This document shows, in pieces, positions 1 to 9,729 of a stretch of 64,000 nt of DNA. Source of the DNA: Spirosoma linguale DSM 74 (lineage in GTDB: Bacteria; Bacteroidota; Bacteroidia; Cytophagales; Spirosomataceae); contig CP001769.1 in the NCBI GenBank assembly GCA_000024525.1, positions 3,195,001-3,259,000 of the forward strand, in the 5' to 3' direction. Positions within the stretch are counted from its first letter, which is position 1. Each line of letters opens with the position of its first letter. The notes under the pieces are model-generated. The model saw only the letters and a list, made by a program, of their open reading frames with translations, was not told where the DNA came from and did not search any database. The position numbers and the translations under genes were made by a program.

Positions 1-254
<254 letters not shown>

Positions 255-1005
255 AAATAATTGCGTGATTCGTTAGCGAATCACTATGTTGTTCAACCGG
301 CAACCAAAGTTGCAACGTTGAGTCATTTTCTGTGCTGACCGTTTGTCAAAGAACTTGGCGCCTGACCCGTTGGTCGAAGCGTTGTGGCGATAGCTAAAAA
401 AGCGTGCCGGGCAGAATAAGGGGCCAATGAACCTGTCGGCCTTTGGACCTTGCTTACTTGCAGTATGTGTTGGGATTTACCCTAGTTGCTCTCAAGAGCC
501 TATCAAATAACTTAACAAGCAGGGCTTGTAGTTCCCGATAGATAAACTTTTTTAGTTTTTTATCTAATGGGCTGATTATCTGATCAGTTGCATCTACAGG
601 CGGATTCTTCATCACTTGAGAGCCTTAGAAGCGTATGTATTAATAACTCTGACGACTCTTTTGGAGTTCCTGACAAAACAAATTTTTATCATTTATTTTA
701 CCAGTAGCGGCCAGTGCCTAAATCGATATGTTCAGGCTGATTCTGATTCATCATCGTATGCCTTCTCATAACCAAAACACAACATCTACTAAATTAATAG
801 AGTTCATCTCTTCTGATTAATTTATTGGCAATAAAAAGATGACGTGATATGGTTTGAGGACTAGTATTTGCCAGAGCTGCTCGTCTGCTGACTACGCCCG
901 TTACCTTACTTATAGAAGCTGGAAGAGTCCTGAAAGAAGTTGTTCAGTTAAAGAAAGGTCATAATTACTGAAAGCAATCATCCATTTTAATGTAAGCTGA
1001 TACGC
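255..1005. other. rRNA operon leader/promoter region, no gene seen
   Basis: This 750-bp gap lies upstream of the minus-strand 16S gene and must hold its promoter and leader RNA, including the RNase III processing stem. I did not find a clean TAnnTTTG element on the minus strand, so the promoter is not placed. No protein-coding frame stands out. Confidence 0.5.
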
Positions 1006-1338
1006 ATGAAAAACGCACCTTATATCCAACGCTCACCGAACAACGGCCCGGAAGGAGAAACTTCGTCGAGCTATGAGCCTGAACGTAGCGAAAGTTTGAA
1101 AGAGACAGAACAGTCAGTAACCCCTGTTACCAGTAGTCCCGGCGAGAAACCTTATACAGGTAGCCACGCTGATAACTATGAACCCGATCAGTCAGCTGAC
1201 CGAAACGTGCCGGAAGATGGGCCTAGTGGTGAAAATACGAAAAACGGTGGCAAACAGGGTGGCGGCCTCTGGACCAGTGGTGGCATAGTTACTACCGGCA
1301 CGCCCTTTCATGAGGAGCCCAATAAAACCAAAGATTAG
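1006..1338 (+). CDS. Small hydrophilic protein of unknown function
   Basis: The 110-residue product is rich in Gly, Ser, Glu, Pro, Asn and Thr and has no hydrophobic segment, signal peptide or cysteine, so it is probably a soluble, largely disordered cytoplasmic protein. It begins MKNAPYIQRSPNNGPEGE and ends in a Gly-rich stretch (GGKQGGGLWTSGGIVTTG, about residues 82-99). I recognise no family; short low-complexity proteins of this kind are common in Cytophagales. It stands alone between the rRNA leader and a strong hairpin at 1371-1428 that could terminate its transcript. The ATG start is the first in frame. Coding status is likely from length and lack of a better competing frame, but not certain. 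Confidence 0.55.
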   Translation: MKNAPYIQRSPNNGPEGETSSSYEPERSESLKETEQSVTPVTSSPGEKPYTGSHADNYEPDQSADRNVPEDGPSGENTKNGGKQGGGLWTSGGIVTTGTPFHEEPNKTKD

Positions 1339-1370
1339 CTGGCTAATGCCTAACCTGCACTTGCTTCGAC

Positions 1371-1428
1371 GGCTAACCTGTCCAGGAAGCAACTATACAC
1401 TTATTGTTGCTCGCTGGACAGGTTAGCC
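1371..1428. terminator. Strong inverted repeat (15-bp perfect arms)
   Basis: GGCTAACCTGTCCAG (1371-1385) is repeated inverted at 1414-1428, with a further six inner pairs (AGCAAC/GTTGCT) after a two-base mismatch. It lies 33 bp after the stop of the small hydrophilic gene. There is no U-tract, so it may be a terminator, an RNA stability element or a small mobile palindrome. Confidence 0.5.
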
Positions 1429-1591
1429 CATGACCGAGATAAACCCATTTCAGCCATTACTCACTGACCTGCCAGATTGTTTTACAGTATAGAATCACTT
1501 GATTATCCATTAGTACAAGTTCTAAACAATTTGCAGCAATTTCATTTCTATACCATACCAGCCCACCATCTGATTCTATCATTAAAGGGGG

Positions 1592-3148
1592 ATGGTCCTT
1601 CTTATGGTTATCTACTCCAGGCTGTGTCAATTTACCTTTATTTGCCTTGCATTCCTGACGTGTAAAAGCTCATCTCCATCGGGTGGTATACGTCGGAACT
1701 CAAACCCGATACCATCACCTACACTTGTAATGGCAGGCGATTATCCGGACCCATCCGTAGCCAAAATCGGGAATACATACTGGGCCTCGGCAACATCATC
1801 GAACTGGTTTCCTGCTTATCCAATGATGAAATCAGAAGATCTTGTGCATTGGGAAACAGCAGGCTTTGTCTTTGAGAAAAAACCCGATTGGGCTGATTTT
1901 TACTTCTGGGCCCCTGAGGTAGCCCCCGAAAAAGGAAAGGTTTATATTTATTACACTGCCCATAAAAAAGATGGCAATCTATGTGTGGGCGTAGCCAGCG
2001 CCAACAAACCTGAAGGCCCCTATCGCGATCATGGTCCATTAATTTGTCAGCCAGATGGTTCGATAGATGGCTTCCCCATGCGTGACGAAACTGGCAAATT
2101 ATACCTTATCTGGAAAGAGGACGGCAATAGTGTTGGTAAGCCAACGCCTATTTGGGCTCAGCCGCTTAACGAGGAACGTACCGCCCTAACGGGAAGTAAA
2201 CAGGAGCTTTTCCGTAACGATTCCCCCTGGGAAGCCAATCTGGTAGAGGGTGTGTCCATAATACGGCATGGCGATTATTTTTATGCACTGTATGCCGCTG
2301 CCGGCTGTTGCGGACATGCCTGTACTTATGGCACCGGTGTTGCCCGCGCTAAAAGCTTGCTCGGGCCCTGGGAGAAATATAAGCAAAACCCTATTCTGAC
2401 GGCAGATCCTATGTGGAAATGCCCTGGGCATGGAACACCCATTGAAAAAGATGGGCGCCATTATTTCTTATATCATGCTTATAGCCAACAGGGCGGGGTG
2501 TTTGTTGGCCGTCAGGTGCTGCTGCGTGAGTTTCGCTTTACCGACAATGGCTGGATCGACTTTGAAAGTACAGCTAAGCCTATGGCATCAATGCCGGGAA
2601 ATATCACATACGATTTTAACGACGATAATCTTCCCAAAGCCTGGAACTGGTCGGTATTCAGACAACCCGTTACGCATCTGAGGAAAGGCCAGTTACAAAT
2701 AAATGCTCAGCCAGATAAGTTTGGCGACTACATTGGGCATCGTACTACTTCACCAAATTATACCGCACAAACGACCATTCTTACCGAAAAGCAGGAAGCA
2801 CTTGCCGGACTTGCCATTATTGGGGACGATGATAACGCCATCGGTATATCCCTTCAGGGCACACAGTTATATGTTTGGAAACTTGAGAAAGGGAAAGAGC
2901 AGTCTCTTGGAAAAGCCCAGATTGAAGCCGCTTCGCGGGTCAAGTTGCTGATTAAAGTTCAAAATGGCAGTAGCCTTTCGTTTTCATACAGCACAGATGG
3001 AACGACATTCAAACCCATTGGGGAGCGATCTATCGATGGCTCTTATCTGCCGCCCTGGGATCGGGCCTTACGGGTTGGCTTAACAGCGAAAGGGCCCAAT
3101 AGTCGGGTTGCGCTATTTGACGACTTCACACTCAACTCAGGACACTAA
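1592..3148 (+). CDS. Glycoside hydrolase family 43 protein with C-terminal beta-sandwich, probable lipoprotein
   Basis: The 518-residue protein starts with a hydrophobic leader ending in a cysteine (FLTC, Cys24), so it is probably a surface or periplasmic lipoprotein. Residues about 45-340 form a GH43 five-bladed propeller. I see the base Asp in YPDPSV (Asp53), the pKa-modulating Asp in SIDGFPM (Asp159) and the acid Glu in NLVEGVS (Glu219), so all three catalytic carboxylates are present. Residues about 350-515 look like the concanavalin-like C-terminal domain found in GH43 xylosidases/arabinofuranosidases. The family acts on arabinose- or xylose-containing glycans; the exact linkage cannot be read from sequence. 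There is no SusC/SusD pair next to it. ATG at 1592 is chosen because it gives the complete leader; ATG at 1604 is also possible. Confidence 0.88.
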   Translation: MVLLMVIYSRLCQFTFICLAFLTCKSSSPSGGIRRNSNPIPSPTLVMAGDYPDPSVAKIGNTYWASATSSNWFPAYPMMKSEDLVHWETAGFVFEKKPDWADFYFWAPEVAPEKGKVYIYYTAHKKDGNLCVGVASANKPEGPYRDHGPLICQPDGSIDGFPMRDETGKLYLIWKEDGNSVGKPTPIWAQPLNEERTALTGSKQELFRNDSPWEANLVEGVSIIRHGDYFYALYAAAGCCGHACTYGTGVARAKSLLGPWEKYKQNPILTADPMWKCPGHGTPIEKDGRHYFLYHAYSQQGGVFVGRQVLLREFRFTDNGWIDFESTAKPMASMPGNITYDFNDDNLPKAWNWSVFRQPVTHLRKGQLQINAQPDKFGDYIGHRTTSPNYTAQTTILTEKQEALAGLAIIGDDDNAIGISLQGTQLYVWKLEKGKEQSLGKAQIEAASRVKLLIKVQNGSSLSFSYSTDGTTFKPIGERSIDGSYLPPWDRALRVGLTAKGPNSRVALFDDFTLNSGH

Positions 3149-3553
3149 AACTCGATTTATTTACGCTCAATGTGCTACACACAATTGAAAACCTGTATTT
3201 GTTAAAATTATAAAGATAGCTCTGATGACCTCAGAGTATATATAGGTAAACTAATTTATAAGTATCACATTCTGCGAGGAATACAGTGTTACCGAACTAT
3301 ATCCCCACCTACCGATAAAAAAAATTAACTGTAAGAAAATTACCAAGGGTATACACACCTATAACCTATGGCTGGTATATTACTTAGTTAGAATTCTGTT
3401 GGCCGGAGTTTTCAGAACGAAGCCCCTGCATAAGCTTTGGATTTAAAGGTACAAGCTTGCCAATAAAATCTAAAGGTAAAAACTAGTTTCGTAGCTAGCT
3501 ACCCTAATTGTAGCTAACTCAAAATCAAAAAGAGTGATAATTTTAACGCCAAC
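3149..3553. other. AT-rich intergenic region, nothing recognised
   Basis: About 400 bp lie between the stop of the GH43 gene and the convergent stop of the GTPase operon. Base composition becomes AT-rich here, marking the start of the accessory stretch. I see no hairpin with a U-tract, no RNA gene and no convincing frame. Confidence 0.4.
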
Positions 3554-4573
3554 CTACAAAAGTTGTTCACCCTGAAGTACGGCAAATCCATTAGAATTTT
3601 CCTCTAGGCTAGTCTCAGTCTTGCATCCTTTTGTGAACTCATTTATTGCGTTTAAAAAGGGTTTATCCCAGCCAAAGAGATCGAACCAGAATCCCTGGTT
3701 TTCTAAGAACCGTTTTAATGTGAACCTCAAAATATAGCGTAGAGGCTGGTCGCAATTTTTTGGTGCGTATTTCGAAAAAACGCTTTTCTTTAAAAAATTG
3801 GGCGAGTAGCTTTCTTTACTACTCATGTAAGCGTACACGATGTTTCCAAGTGTTTCTACAGGTGTTACAACAACAGCAACTCTATCCCTTGGACCATCGC
3901 TATTTAAGAAGCGAAGCAGAGGCTCATATTTCAGCTTTAGCCGATCCAGCAATAAAGTAGCTGAAGCTTCATCACCAGTCCACTTTTCACATTTTGTAGG
4001 TACTAAAAGTATAAGTTTGTCACTCTTTAGGTCTTTATAAGCGTCCTGAAAAATACGAAGTACTCCAACTGATCCATTATTCCCTTTATCGTTCGAATTA
4101 GTATTCCGGTGCAACAATAATGGATCAAACTTACCTTCGTCTGTCATCAACGACAGCGTATCTACCGCAATCATTGTAACATCACATTCCCGAATACGCT
4201 TAACTACCTCGTGCTGATTTTCCAATAATTGTTCGCCCGGATAATCTCGAAACACCAGTTGAATTTTAGGCTTCTTATTCTTCTGTCCAAGCGTAAACTT
4301 ATACTTTATATCGGTCACTCCATTTTTTCGTCCCAAGCGCGTTGCCGGAACGACATCGGCATTGTTAAGAGGCATTTTCGTACTCGTATCAAAAGCCTTT
4401 TGCATATCTATAACCGGCTTTCCCAACAGAGAATCCTCCTCATTCACGGCTCTGATTTCAAGATCAATATCATTGCTAATGACTTGATCAAATTCATAAT
4501 AAATAGAGGAAAGTAGACTGGTCTTACCAACGCGTGCCTGACCAAGCACAGTTATGTTAAATTCTTTGAGCAT
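3554..4573 (-). CDS. Small GTPase-like P-loop protein, second gene of a GTPase pair
   Basis: The 339-residue protein has a Walker A/G1 loop GQARVGKTS at residues 11-19 right at the N-terminus. A G3-type motif RDYPGE follows at about 109-114 after a beta strand (IQLVF), and TKCEKW at about 193-198 sits where NKxD should be, so base specificity is not canonical. The hydrophobic strands MIAVDTL and LILLVPT support a GTPase fold of about 210 residues. The remaining 130 residues are helical and unassigned. There is no signal peptide or clear membrane segment. It starts three bases after the stop of the dynamin-like gene, so the two are surely co-transcribed and perhaps translationally coupled. The DxPGE form of G3 recalls the DO-GTPase group described in bacterial conflict systems, but this is a guess from memory and needs a profile search. 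Confidence 0.8.
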   Translation of the reverse strand: MLKEFNITVLGQARVGKTSLLSSIYYEFDQVISNDIDLEIRAVNEEDSLLGKPVIDMQKAFDTSTKMPLNNADVVPATRLGRKNGVTDIKYKFTLGQKNKKPKIQLVFRDYPGEQLLENQHEVVKRIRECDVTMIAVDTLSLMTDEGKFDPLLLHRNTNSNDKGNNGSVGVLRIFQDAYKDLKSDKLILLVPTKCEKWTGDEASATLLLDRLKLKYEPLLRFLNSDGPRDRVAVVVTPVETLGNIVYAYMSSKESYSPNFLKKSVFSKYAPKNCDQPLRYILRFTLKRFLENQGFWFDLFGWDKPFLNAINEFTKGCKTETSLEENSNGFAVLQGEQLL

Positions 4574-4576
4574 ATC

Positions 4577-6793
4577 TTAATTATCAATTTCTGATTCTAC
4601 TAACAGGATAGATCTGTTAATACTGATTACTCGTTCTGTAACTTCTAACCACTGCCGATGTAATCTATTGCTAATTGTTAATTGCTGGAAGTGTTCCGGC
4701 CAGATTTGCGCTCTGTTCTCCATGTAAAAAGATTGCCATTCTTCTAAGGCATTCTCGGAGCGTAAAACTTTATCGACGAATTGCTCGCCAATAGCAAAAA
4801 TTGCCTGGTTGATTTCAACGGGCCAATGTTCTACTTCACCCTTGAGGCTTTCTAATGCCATTTTCTGCATGGCCACCAAAATGTCCTGTACCTCTACTGC
4901 TGAAGGCTTAGGTCCAAGTTCAGCATTACCGGAATCTGGCGTAAGACAATCCAGGTGATTCCGAAGCCGATAATATAAAAAGCCCTGGTAGGAAAGCTGG
5001 AAATTGGAAAGGATACGGAAAGCCGAGTATAATGTAGGGTATTGGCTATTTAACAAAATGGCTAAATCCTTTAAAAATTCGGTATCTGTATTTGAACTGA
5101 TATGCCGCAGGCGCCCCTGACCCTCACTTCTTAAAACGTCAACAAGCTTTAGTTTGATGTCTTCAACAGCCTTGTTCAGACCATCCTCCAAACTCTCAAA
5201 ATGCAACGCCAGATACGTTCTGATGTGATTTAGATAGTATTCAGAGGCCGATTTGTAGCCTCCAAGCAGATTTCGGGTATCTTCAATCTGGTCGATACTT
5301 GGTACACCTGAGTCTTGATATGACTTCTCCTGTGCATTGACTACATACTCGTAGAATGTTTCATTCGGCCTTTCCCGTTGATCACGCAGTTTTTTGATCT
5401 GCTCCTCAAAACCGGTATATAGCCGTCTGCTCACATCTCTGAAAAGTCGATTGAAGACCGTAAAATTAGGGGGCGTTGACTCCGTCGCTAATAGAAGCAA
5501 ATCTTTCGCTTTTACCAACTCCGCATCGACTTGTCCCTGTAAAATATTCAGCCGGTCCTGCAAAGAATTTAGGTAAGCATGGTCAATTTTTTCAATACTC
5601 CTTGTCAAATGATCGAGTATCTTTTGTAAGATCACATCATTAACCTGCTCAGCATCTGAGCAATCGGCAATTATAGATCCAACAAACTTCATTTGGTCCG
5701 ATTTTTCGGCCAGTAACCGCTCGCAGTTTCTCAGATTATCTTCGTTAGGAGACGACGAACGAACATGGTTCATTACCAGAAAAGTCCACATTTCCAATGG
5801 CAATTCAGGTAATGTACTGCGAACTTTATCGTATAAATCAATTTCCTGAGGCTTCCAGACATCCCCCAGGCCCGATGGTTTTTTTACGAATAAAATAATA
5901 TCAACGTCATTGCTGATTGTGCTGGTCAGCCAACCCTCTCCTACTTGACCGGTATCGCCAAGACCAGGCATATCAACCAAAGCAATCTGACCTATGTGCT
6001 TGTGAGGAAAGCTGCAAATAATTCGTGCTTCCCGAACGGCCAGATAGTTAGAAAAAACCTGCTGGCCAAACGAGTTATCCTGGGCAACATACTCGCGTAT
6101 TTTTCCTATGGGAACGTAATGAGGAGATGGCTGAGATAGCAAAGCTTTATACTCAGGTAAGCGGCTTTTATACAACTCCAGCCGTTCATATTTAACCTTC
6201 AGGTTAAGGCTTTGCTGTTTTTCAGCAGAGAGTGCAGGGAGCGGGTTAGCCTCAAACCACTCGAGCGTTAAATTCTCAGCCGACAAACCAAATAAATCTT
6301 TGTAATAAGGAGCTAGTATGTCCCGAACAAACTCATGCTGGGTATAAAAATAAACTTCACCATGAGCTTCAACCGTTGGATTGTGAATTATTGTACTACG
6401 AGCACCTGTGCAATGACCATAAGGACTCGCAGGAATTGCGTCATCCGACAACCCCGTTAAACTACGTAAAAGCTGGCTTTTACCTTGTCTGGCTAAGCCA
6501 AGAACACCAATATTTAATGTTTTCCGGACAAAGCGAGAATAATATCTGCTTACCGTTTCTATTTGTGCCGATATATCTTTTTTAAGACTGTCAAGTTCGA
6601 TACTCGTTAAGCGAATTCTAATTGTTTCATTATCTATCGAACCCAGAATTTCTTCCCGCTGCTGATCCATCAATTCAATGGCCGACTTCAGAGAAAGCAA
6701 TTGTTGTCTTGTCGTATTTAACTTGTAGGCTAAAGTTTGCCTTTTGGCAATAATAGTACTGGTTTGTTGTTCTCGAGTAAAAGAATTTAGCAT
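4577..6793 (-). CDS. Dynamin-like large GTPase with flanking coiled coils
   Basis: The 738-residue protein opens with a helical, probably coiled-coil region (1-90), then a GTPase domain with G1 GLARQGKS (99-106), a G2-like Thr in HCTGARST (about 127-134), and G3 DMPGLGD (274-280). MNHVRS (341-346) stands where NKxD is expected and is degenerate. About 140 residues separate G2 and G3, a large insertion. Residues 390-738 are mostly helical, as in the stalk of dynamin-like proteins. No transmembrane segment is visible, so membrane contact, if any, would be peripheral. Bacterial dynamin-like proteins remodel membranes or respond to phage damage. The tight operon with a second GTPase and the AT-rich setting suggest an accessory, possibly defensive unit, which is inference. 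ATG at 6793 is the only start near the N-terminus. Confidence 0.8.
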   Translation of the reverse strand: MLNSFTREQQTSTIIAKRQTLAYKLNTTRQQLLSLKSAIELMDQQREEILGSIDNETIRIRLTSIELDSLKKDISAQIETVSRYYSRFVRKTLNIGVLGLARQGKSQLLRSLTGLSDDAIPASPYGHCTGARSTIIHNPTVEAHGEVYFYTQHEFVRDILAPYYKDLFGLSAENLTLEWFEANPLPALSAEKQQSLNLKVKYERLELYKSRLPEYKALLSQPSPHYVPIGKIREYVAQDNSFGQQVFSNYLAVREARIICSFPHKHIGQIALVDMPGLGDTGQVGEGWLTSTISNDVDIILFVKKPSGLGDVWKPQEIDLYDKVRSTLPELPLEMWTFLVMNHVRSSSPNEDNLRNCERLLAEKSDQMKFVGSIIADCSDAEQVNDVILQKILDHLTRSIEKIDHAYLNSLQDRLNILQGQVDAELVKAKDLLLLATESTPPNFTVFNRLFRDVSRRLYTGFEEQIKKLRDQRERPNETFYEYVVNAQEKSYQDSGVPSIDQIEDTRNLLGGYKSASEYYLNHIRTYLALHFESLEDGLNKAVEDIKLKLVDVLRSEGQGRLRHISSNTDTEFLKDLAILLNSQYPTLYSAFRILSNFQLSYQGFLYYRLRNHLDCLTPDSGNAELGPKPSAVEVQDILVAMQKMALESLKGEVEHWPVEINQAIFAIGEQFVDKVLRSENALEEWQSFYMENRAQIWPEHFQQLTISNRLHRQWLEVTERVISINRSILLVESEIDN

Positions 6794-8252
6794 CGTTTGT
6801 ATGGGTTAGTTATTACACAAGTCACGTCAAATTATTAAAGACTACGCGTGATTGATTCAACGTATAATCCCTTTATAATCTTCATTCAATACGGTCTGTC
6901 ATTAATTACATGTATGCATGAATATAACGTTTAATTAAAAAGTCGTTTAATTAAAAAGTCGTTTAATTAAAAAGTCGTTTAATTAAAGCCAAAAATCTGC
7001 TATTGAAACCATTGTTTTTTAGAAACATTGACGTCAATATTTATACGCAAACTCGGGATACTGCTATCGACTTTTAGGTAAAAGATTATATTCAGAAACT
7101 AGAAAAGTTCTTAACCGGGTGTCAAAAAAATAGTCATGATACTCTTCATGCATTGCAATATAAATATTTACAAAAATAAGCTGTGCAAGCAAAATACTGA
7201 CCATTTGGCTACTTCATGAATCTATATGTTAGGTAGTCTTATTCCTGTTACTAAAACAGTGAGCCTGAATACTTCTTCAGACGCTATGTTGCTGCCGTTA
7301 AGAACACAAACGGCTCTAACTGCCATAAATTCCTAACATTAGACACAATTTGAGGACAAGGCTGAGTCGAATTAATTTTATAAACTTGTAACCTTTACTG
7401 ACACAAATTTATCTAAAACACTCAACATTGAAACAAATATATACGAAAGTAACTTAAAAATTATTTAAAGGATGACTTTCATATTATCAATGCAATAACC
7501 TTTTCACAACGCCTTGATTTTAAGTTTAGGGTAACTACTCGTATGCTTTACCCACTCGTTTTAACCTATGGAATTAAAAAAAAACAAATCCACGCTTATC
7601 TGATATACAGCTAGTTACACCACATATAATCGTTTTCGATACGCTTTGTAAAGCAGTCTTCAGCTAAGTACAAATACTCTAAACTGGCTGTATTGTTTAA
7701 ATAACTTTTGAATACCACTGAAAAGAGCTTCAATAAATACTTTCTACCAGACTTACCTTAGCAACCTGAAGGGCACCTATTTTTAGACTGACGTTACAAT
7801 TCTCGCAATTCAACCAATCCCTATGTGTACAGGTAGATTATTCATCTATTCATACCCACATCCATGCTCAACAGCATCCTTTGTAAACGATAAGTCATAA
7901 AAAGGCAGTGGCAGATTGCATTCAGTAAAAGTCTTTTGCTAAAACCGCACTCAATTTATGGGTATCTATAGTCAACTAACATACATATATAGCAAATTGT
8001 TATTTATTTATAGGCAAAAACAAAACTTTTAGTTAACAATTCAAACAAAAATCTACTACTAACGTAACAAAATACTTACTGTTGGACCTTTATATGTTAA
8101 AATTGCTCCCCATACTAAATTATCATTAAATTGAGCTTCGTCCTATTTTACATGATCCTTAAGTACAAGTACTTACAATTAGAAATTCATTAGAAACTTA
8201 GTGCGTTTTACGGAGATTTTAGAGACAGGGACTAACGCTGTGCGCTCAGACG
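6794..8252. other. 1.46-kb AT-rich region without recognisable genes
   Basis: This is the longest gene-free stretch in the window. It is AT-rich, holds the 16-bp tandem repeat at 6929-6987, and must include the promoter of the minus-strand GTPase operon. I found no open frame with a credible protein and no tRNA-like fold. It could hold small RNAs or decayed genes, but I see nothing that proves either. Confidence 0.5.
6929..6987. repeat. 16-bp direct tandem repeat, 3.7 copies
   Basis: The unit GTTTAATTAAAAAGTC occurs at 6929-6944, 6945-6960 and 6961-6976 with no mismatches, followed by a partial copy at 6977-6987. Each unit contains the palindrome TTTAATTAAA. The array begins 136 bp upstream of the start of the dynamin-like gene, so it could be an iteron-like regulator site or a simple replication-slippage repeat. 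Confidence 0.95.
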
Positions 8253-8513
8253 TTATCGTAAATCCTTATCGAACCATTGCCTATATTGGTATTCATGCGT
8301 CAGCCAGAAAAGTGGAGCAATCAGAAACCCACCCAAAAAACACACCGACCAACTGATTAACAGTTCAGTCATAGTGATTGAATGCAACAGTGCTTTCCAG
8401 CCAATGTCATTCACCGAAAAGATAAACCCCAATAATGAGCCGTACTTAACTATGTAGCGTATAAGGCCTCTTCGACGAACCTTCTGCCATTTGTAAACGT
8501 CGGCGGCTTTCAT
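8253..8513 (-). CDS. Small two-helix membrane protein of unknown function
   Basis: The 86-residue product has a basic N-terminus (KWQKVRRRGLIRYIVKYG), a first hydrophobic segment at about residues 23-35 and a longer one at about 48-72 (LLISWSVCFLGGFLIAPLFW), and a charged C-terminal tail. The pattern of a basic RRRGxIRYI stretch followed by membrane helices is typical of short uncharacterised membrane proteins of Bacteroidota. It stands alone, with gene-free DNA on both sides, so context gives no clue to its role. The start is the only ATG. Confidence 0.6.
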   Translation of the reverse strand: MKAADVYKWQKVRRRGLIRYIVKYGSLLGFIFSVNDIGWKALLHSITMTELLISWSVCFLGGFLIAPLFWLTHEYQYRQWFDKDLR

Positions 8514-8811
8514 ATTTTAATTATATGTCTACTCATTTAATAATCTAGTGTAATATATAGCATATAACTAACCGTAAATACAACCACTGTGAATAATTAT
8601 TAAACGGATTTAAGTTTAATACAATATATCAAGCAAGTTACGGCAAGGGTTCTATAGAGTCACATTCATTTGTGTTGGCCCCATCCTTGTATCAATGAAT
8701 TAAATCAGCCGTAGGCTAAGGTTTGAGCTCTATATCTGACTCAATTAACTATGCGGTTGTCAATCCCCGCCCTACTAACGTTGATGTCAGGTGAACTTTG
8801 ATTCATATATC

Positions 8812-9729
8812 TTATTGAAAGGAAGCCCTAAACGCCAGCGGAGACTGGTTCGTTTTTGTCTTAAACAGCTTACTGAACGATTGTAGATGTTCGAACCCCA
8901 GTTCGTAAGCAATCTCACTGACGGTTAACTCGCTGGTTGACAGCTTTTCTTTCGCTTTTTCAATCAGCTTCTCATGAATGTGCTGCTGGGTATTCTGCCC
9001 GGTCAGTACCTTTAGCAAACTGCTTAAATATTTAGGCGACAAATTTAAGGATTCGGCGATGTACCCAACCTTTGGTAATCCTGTCGAGATCAAATCACGG
9101 TTACCAAAATAATTATTCAATAGGCTATCCAACCGTTCGAGTATCTGATGGCTGGATTTCTCCCTGGTGATAAACTGCCGATGGTAAAACCGATCGGCAT
9201 AGTTAAGCAGGGTTTCCAGGTGCGAGATGATAATGCTTTTGCTAAACTTATCGATCGTCGAATGATACTCCTGCCGGATATTCCTCATGATATTAACCAG
9301 TAAAGCCTCTTCTTTTTCGGATAAAAACAAGGCTTCATTGACCGAATAATCCCAGAAATCATACTGCCTGATCGTAGTAGCAAGTGGGGTGTTCCATAAG
9401 AAATCAGGATGGATGAGCAACATCCACCCTGATTGTTTGAGTTGTACGGCACGCTTATCGACAGAGAGGCTTAACACCTGGTTGGGCGATATAAATGCCA
9501 TGATACCGTCGTCGTAATCATAGGTCTGCTGCCCGTACTTTAACTTAACCTCACCGGCATTGGCCACCCGTTTAAGGGCGATGCAATAGAAATCACAAAC
9601 CCATGTCGCCGGTTCGCTCAGGCTTAAACTGTCAACTGATTCTAACTCTAAGACACTCAGTAAAGGGTGCTCTGGTTTGGGAAGCTGCCTGAATTGCAGA
9701 AATTCGCTGATGGTTTTAAACCGTTTCAT
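8812..9729 (-). CDS. AraC-family transcriptional regulator
   Basis: The C-terminal 100 residues form an AraC-type double helix-turn-helix (IAESLNLSPKYLSSLLK and VSEIAYELGFEHLQSFSKLF), preceded by an AraC-type sensing domain of about 190 residues. I place the start at 9729 (MKRFKTISEF), inside the 3' end of the oxidoreductase gene, because AGGAAAA lies just upstream and the family begins there; a longer in-frame extension exists but reads through the neighbour. The 14-bp overlap with the oxidoreductase implies co-transcription, so this regulator probably controls that gene in response to a small molecule that is not known. Confidence 0.9.
   Translation of the reverse strand: MKRFKTISEFLQFRQLPKPEHPLLSVLELESVDSLSLSEPATWVCDFYCIALKRVANAGEVKLKYGQQTYDYDDGIMAFISPNQVLSLSVDKRAVQLKQSGWMLLIHPDFLWNTPLATTIRQYDFWDYSVNEALFLSEKEEALLVNIMRNIRQEYHSTIDKFSKSIIISHLETLLNYADRFYHRQFITREKSSHQILERLDSLLNNYFGNRDLISTGLPKVGYIAESLNLSPKYLSSLLKVLTGQNTQQHIHEKLIEKAKEKLSTSELTVSEIAYELGFEHLQSFSKLFKTKTNQSPLAFRASFQ

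Noticed and set aside
6929..6987. CRISPR array
   Set aside because: The units are 16 bp and directly adjacent, with no spacers and no cas genes nearby.
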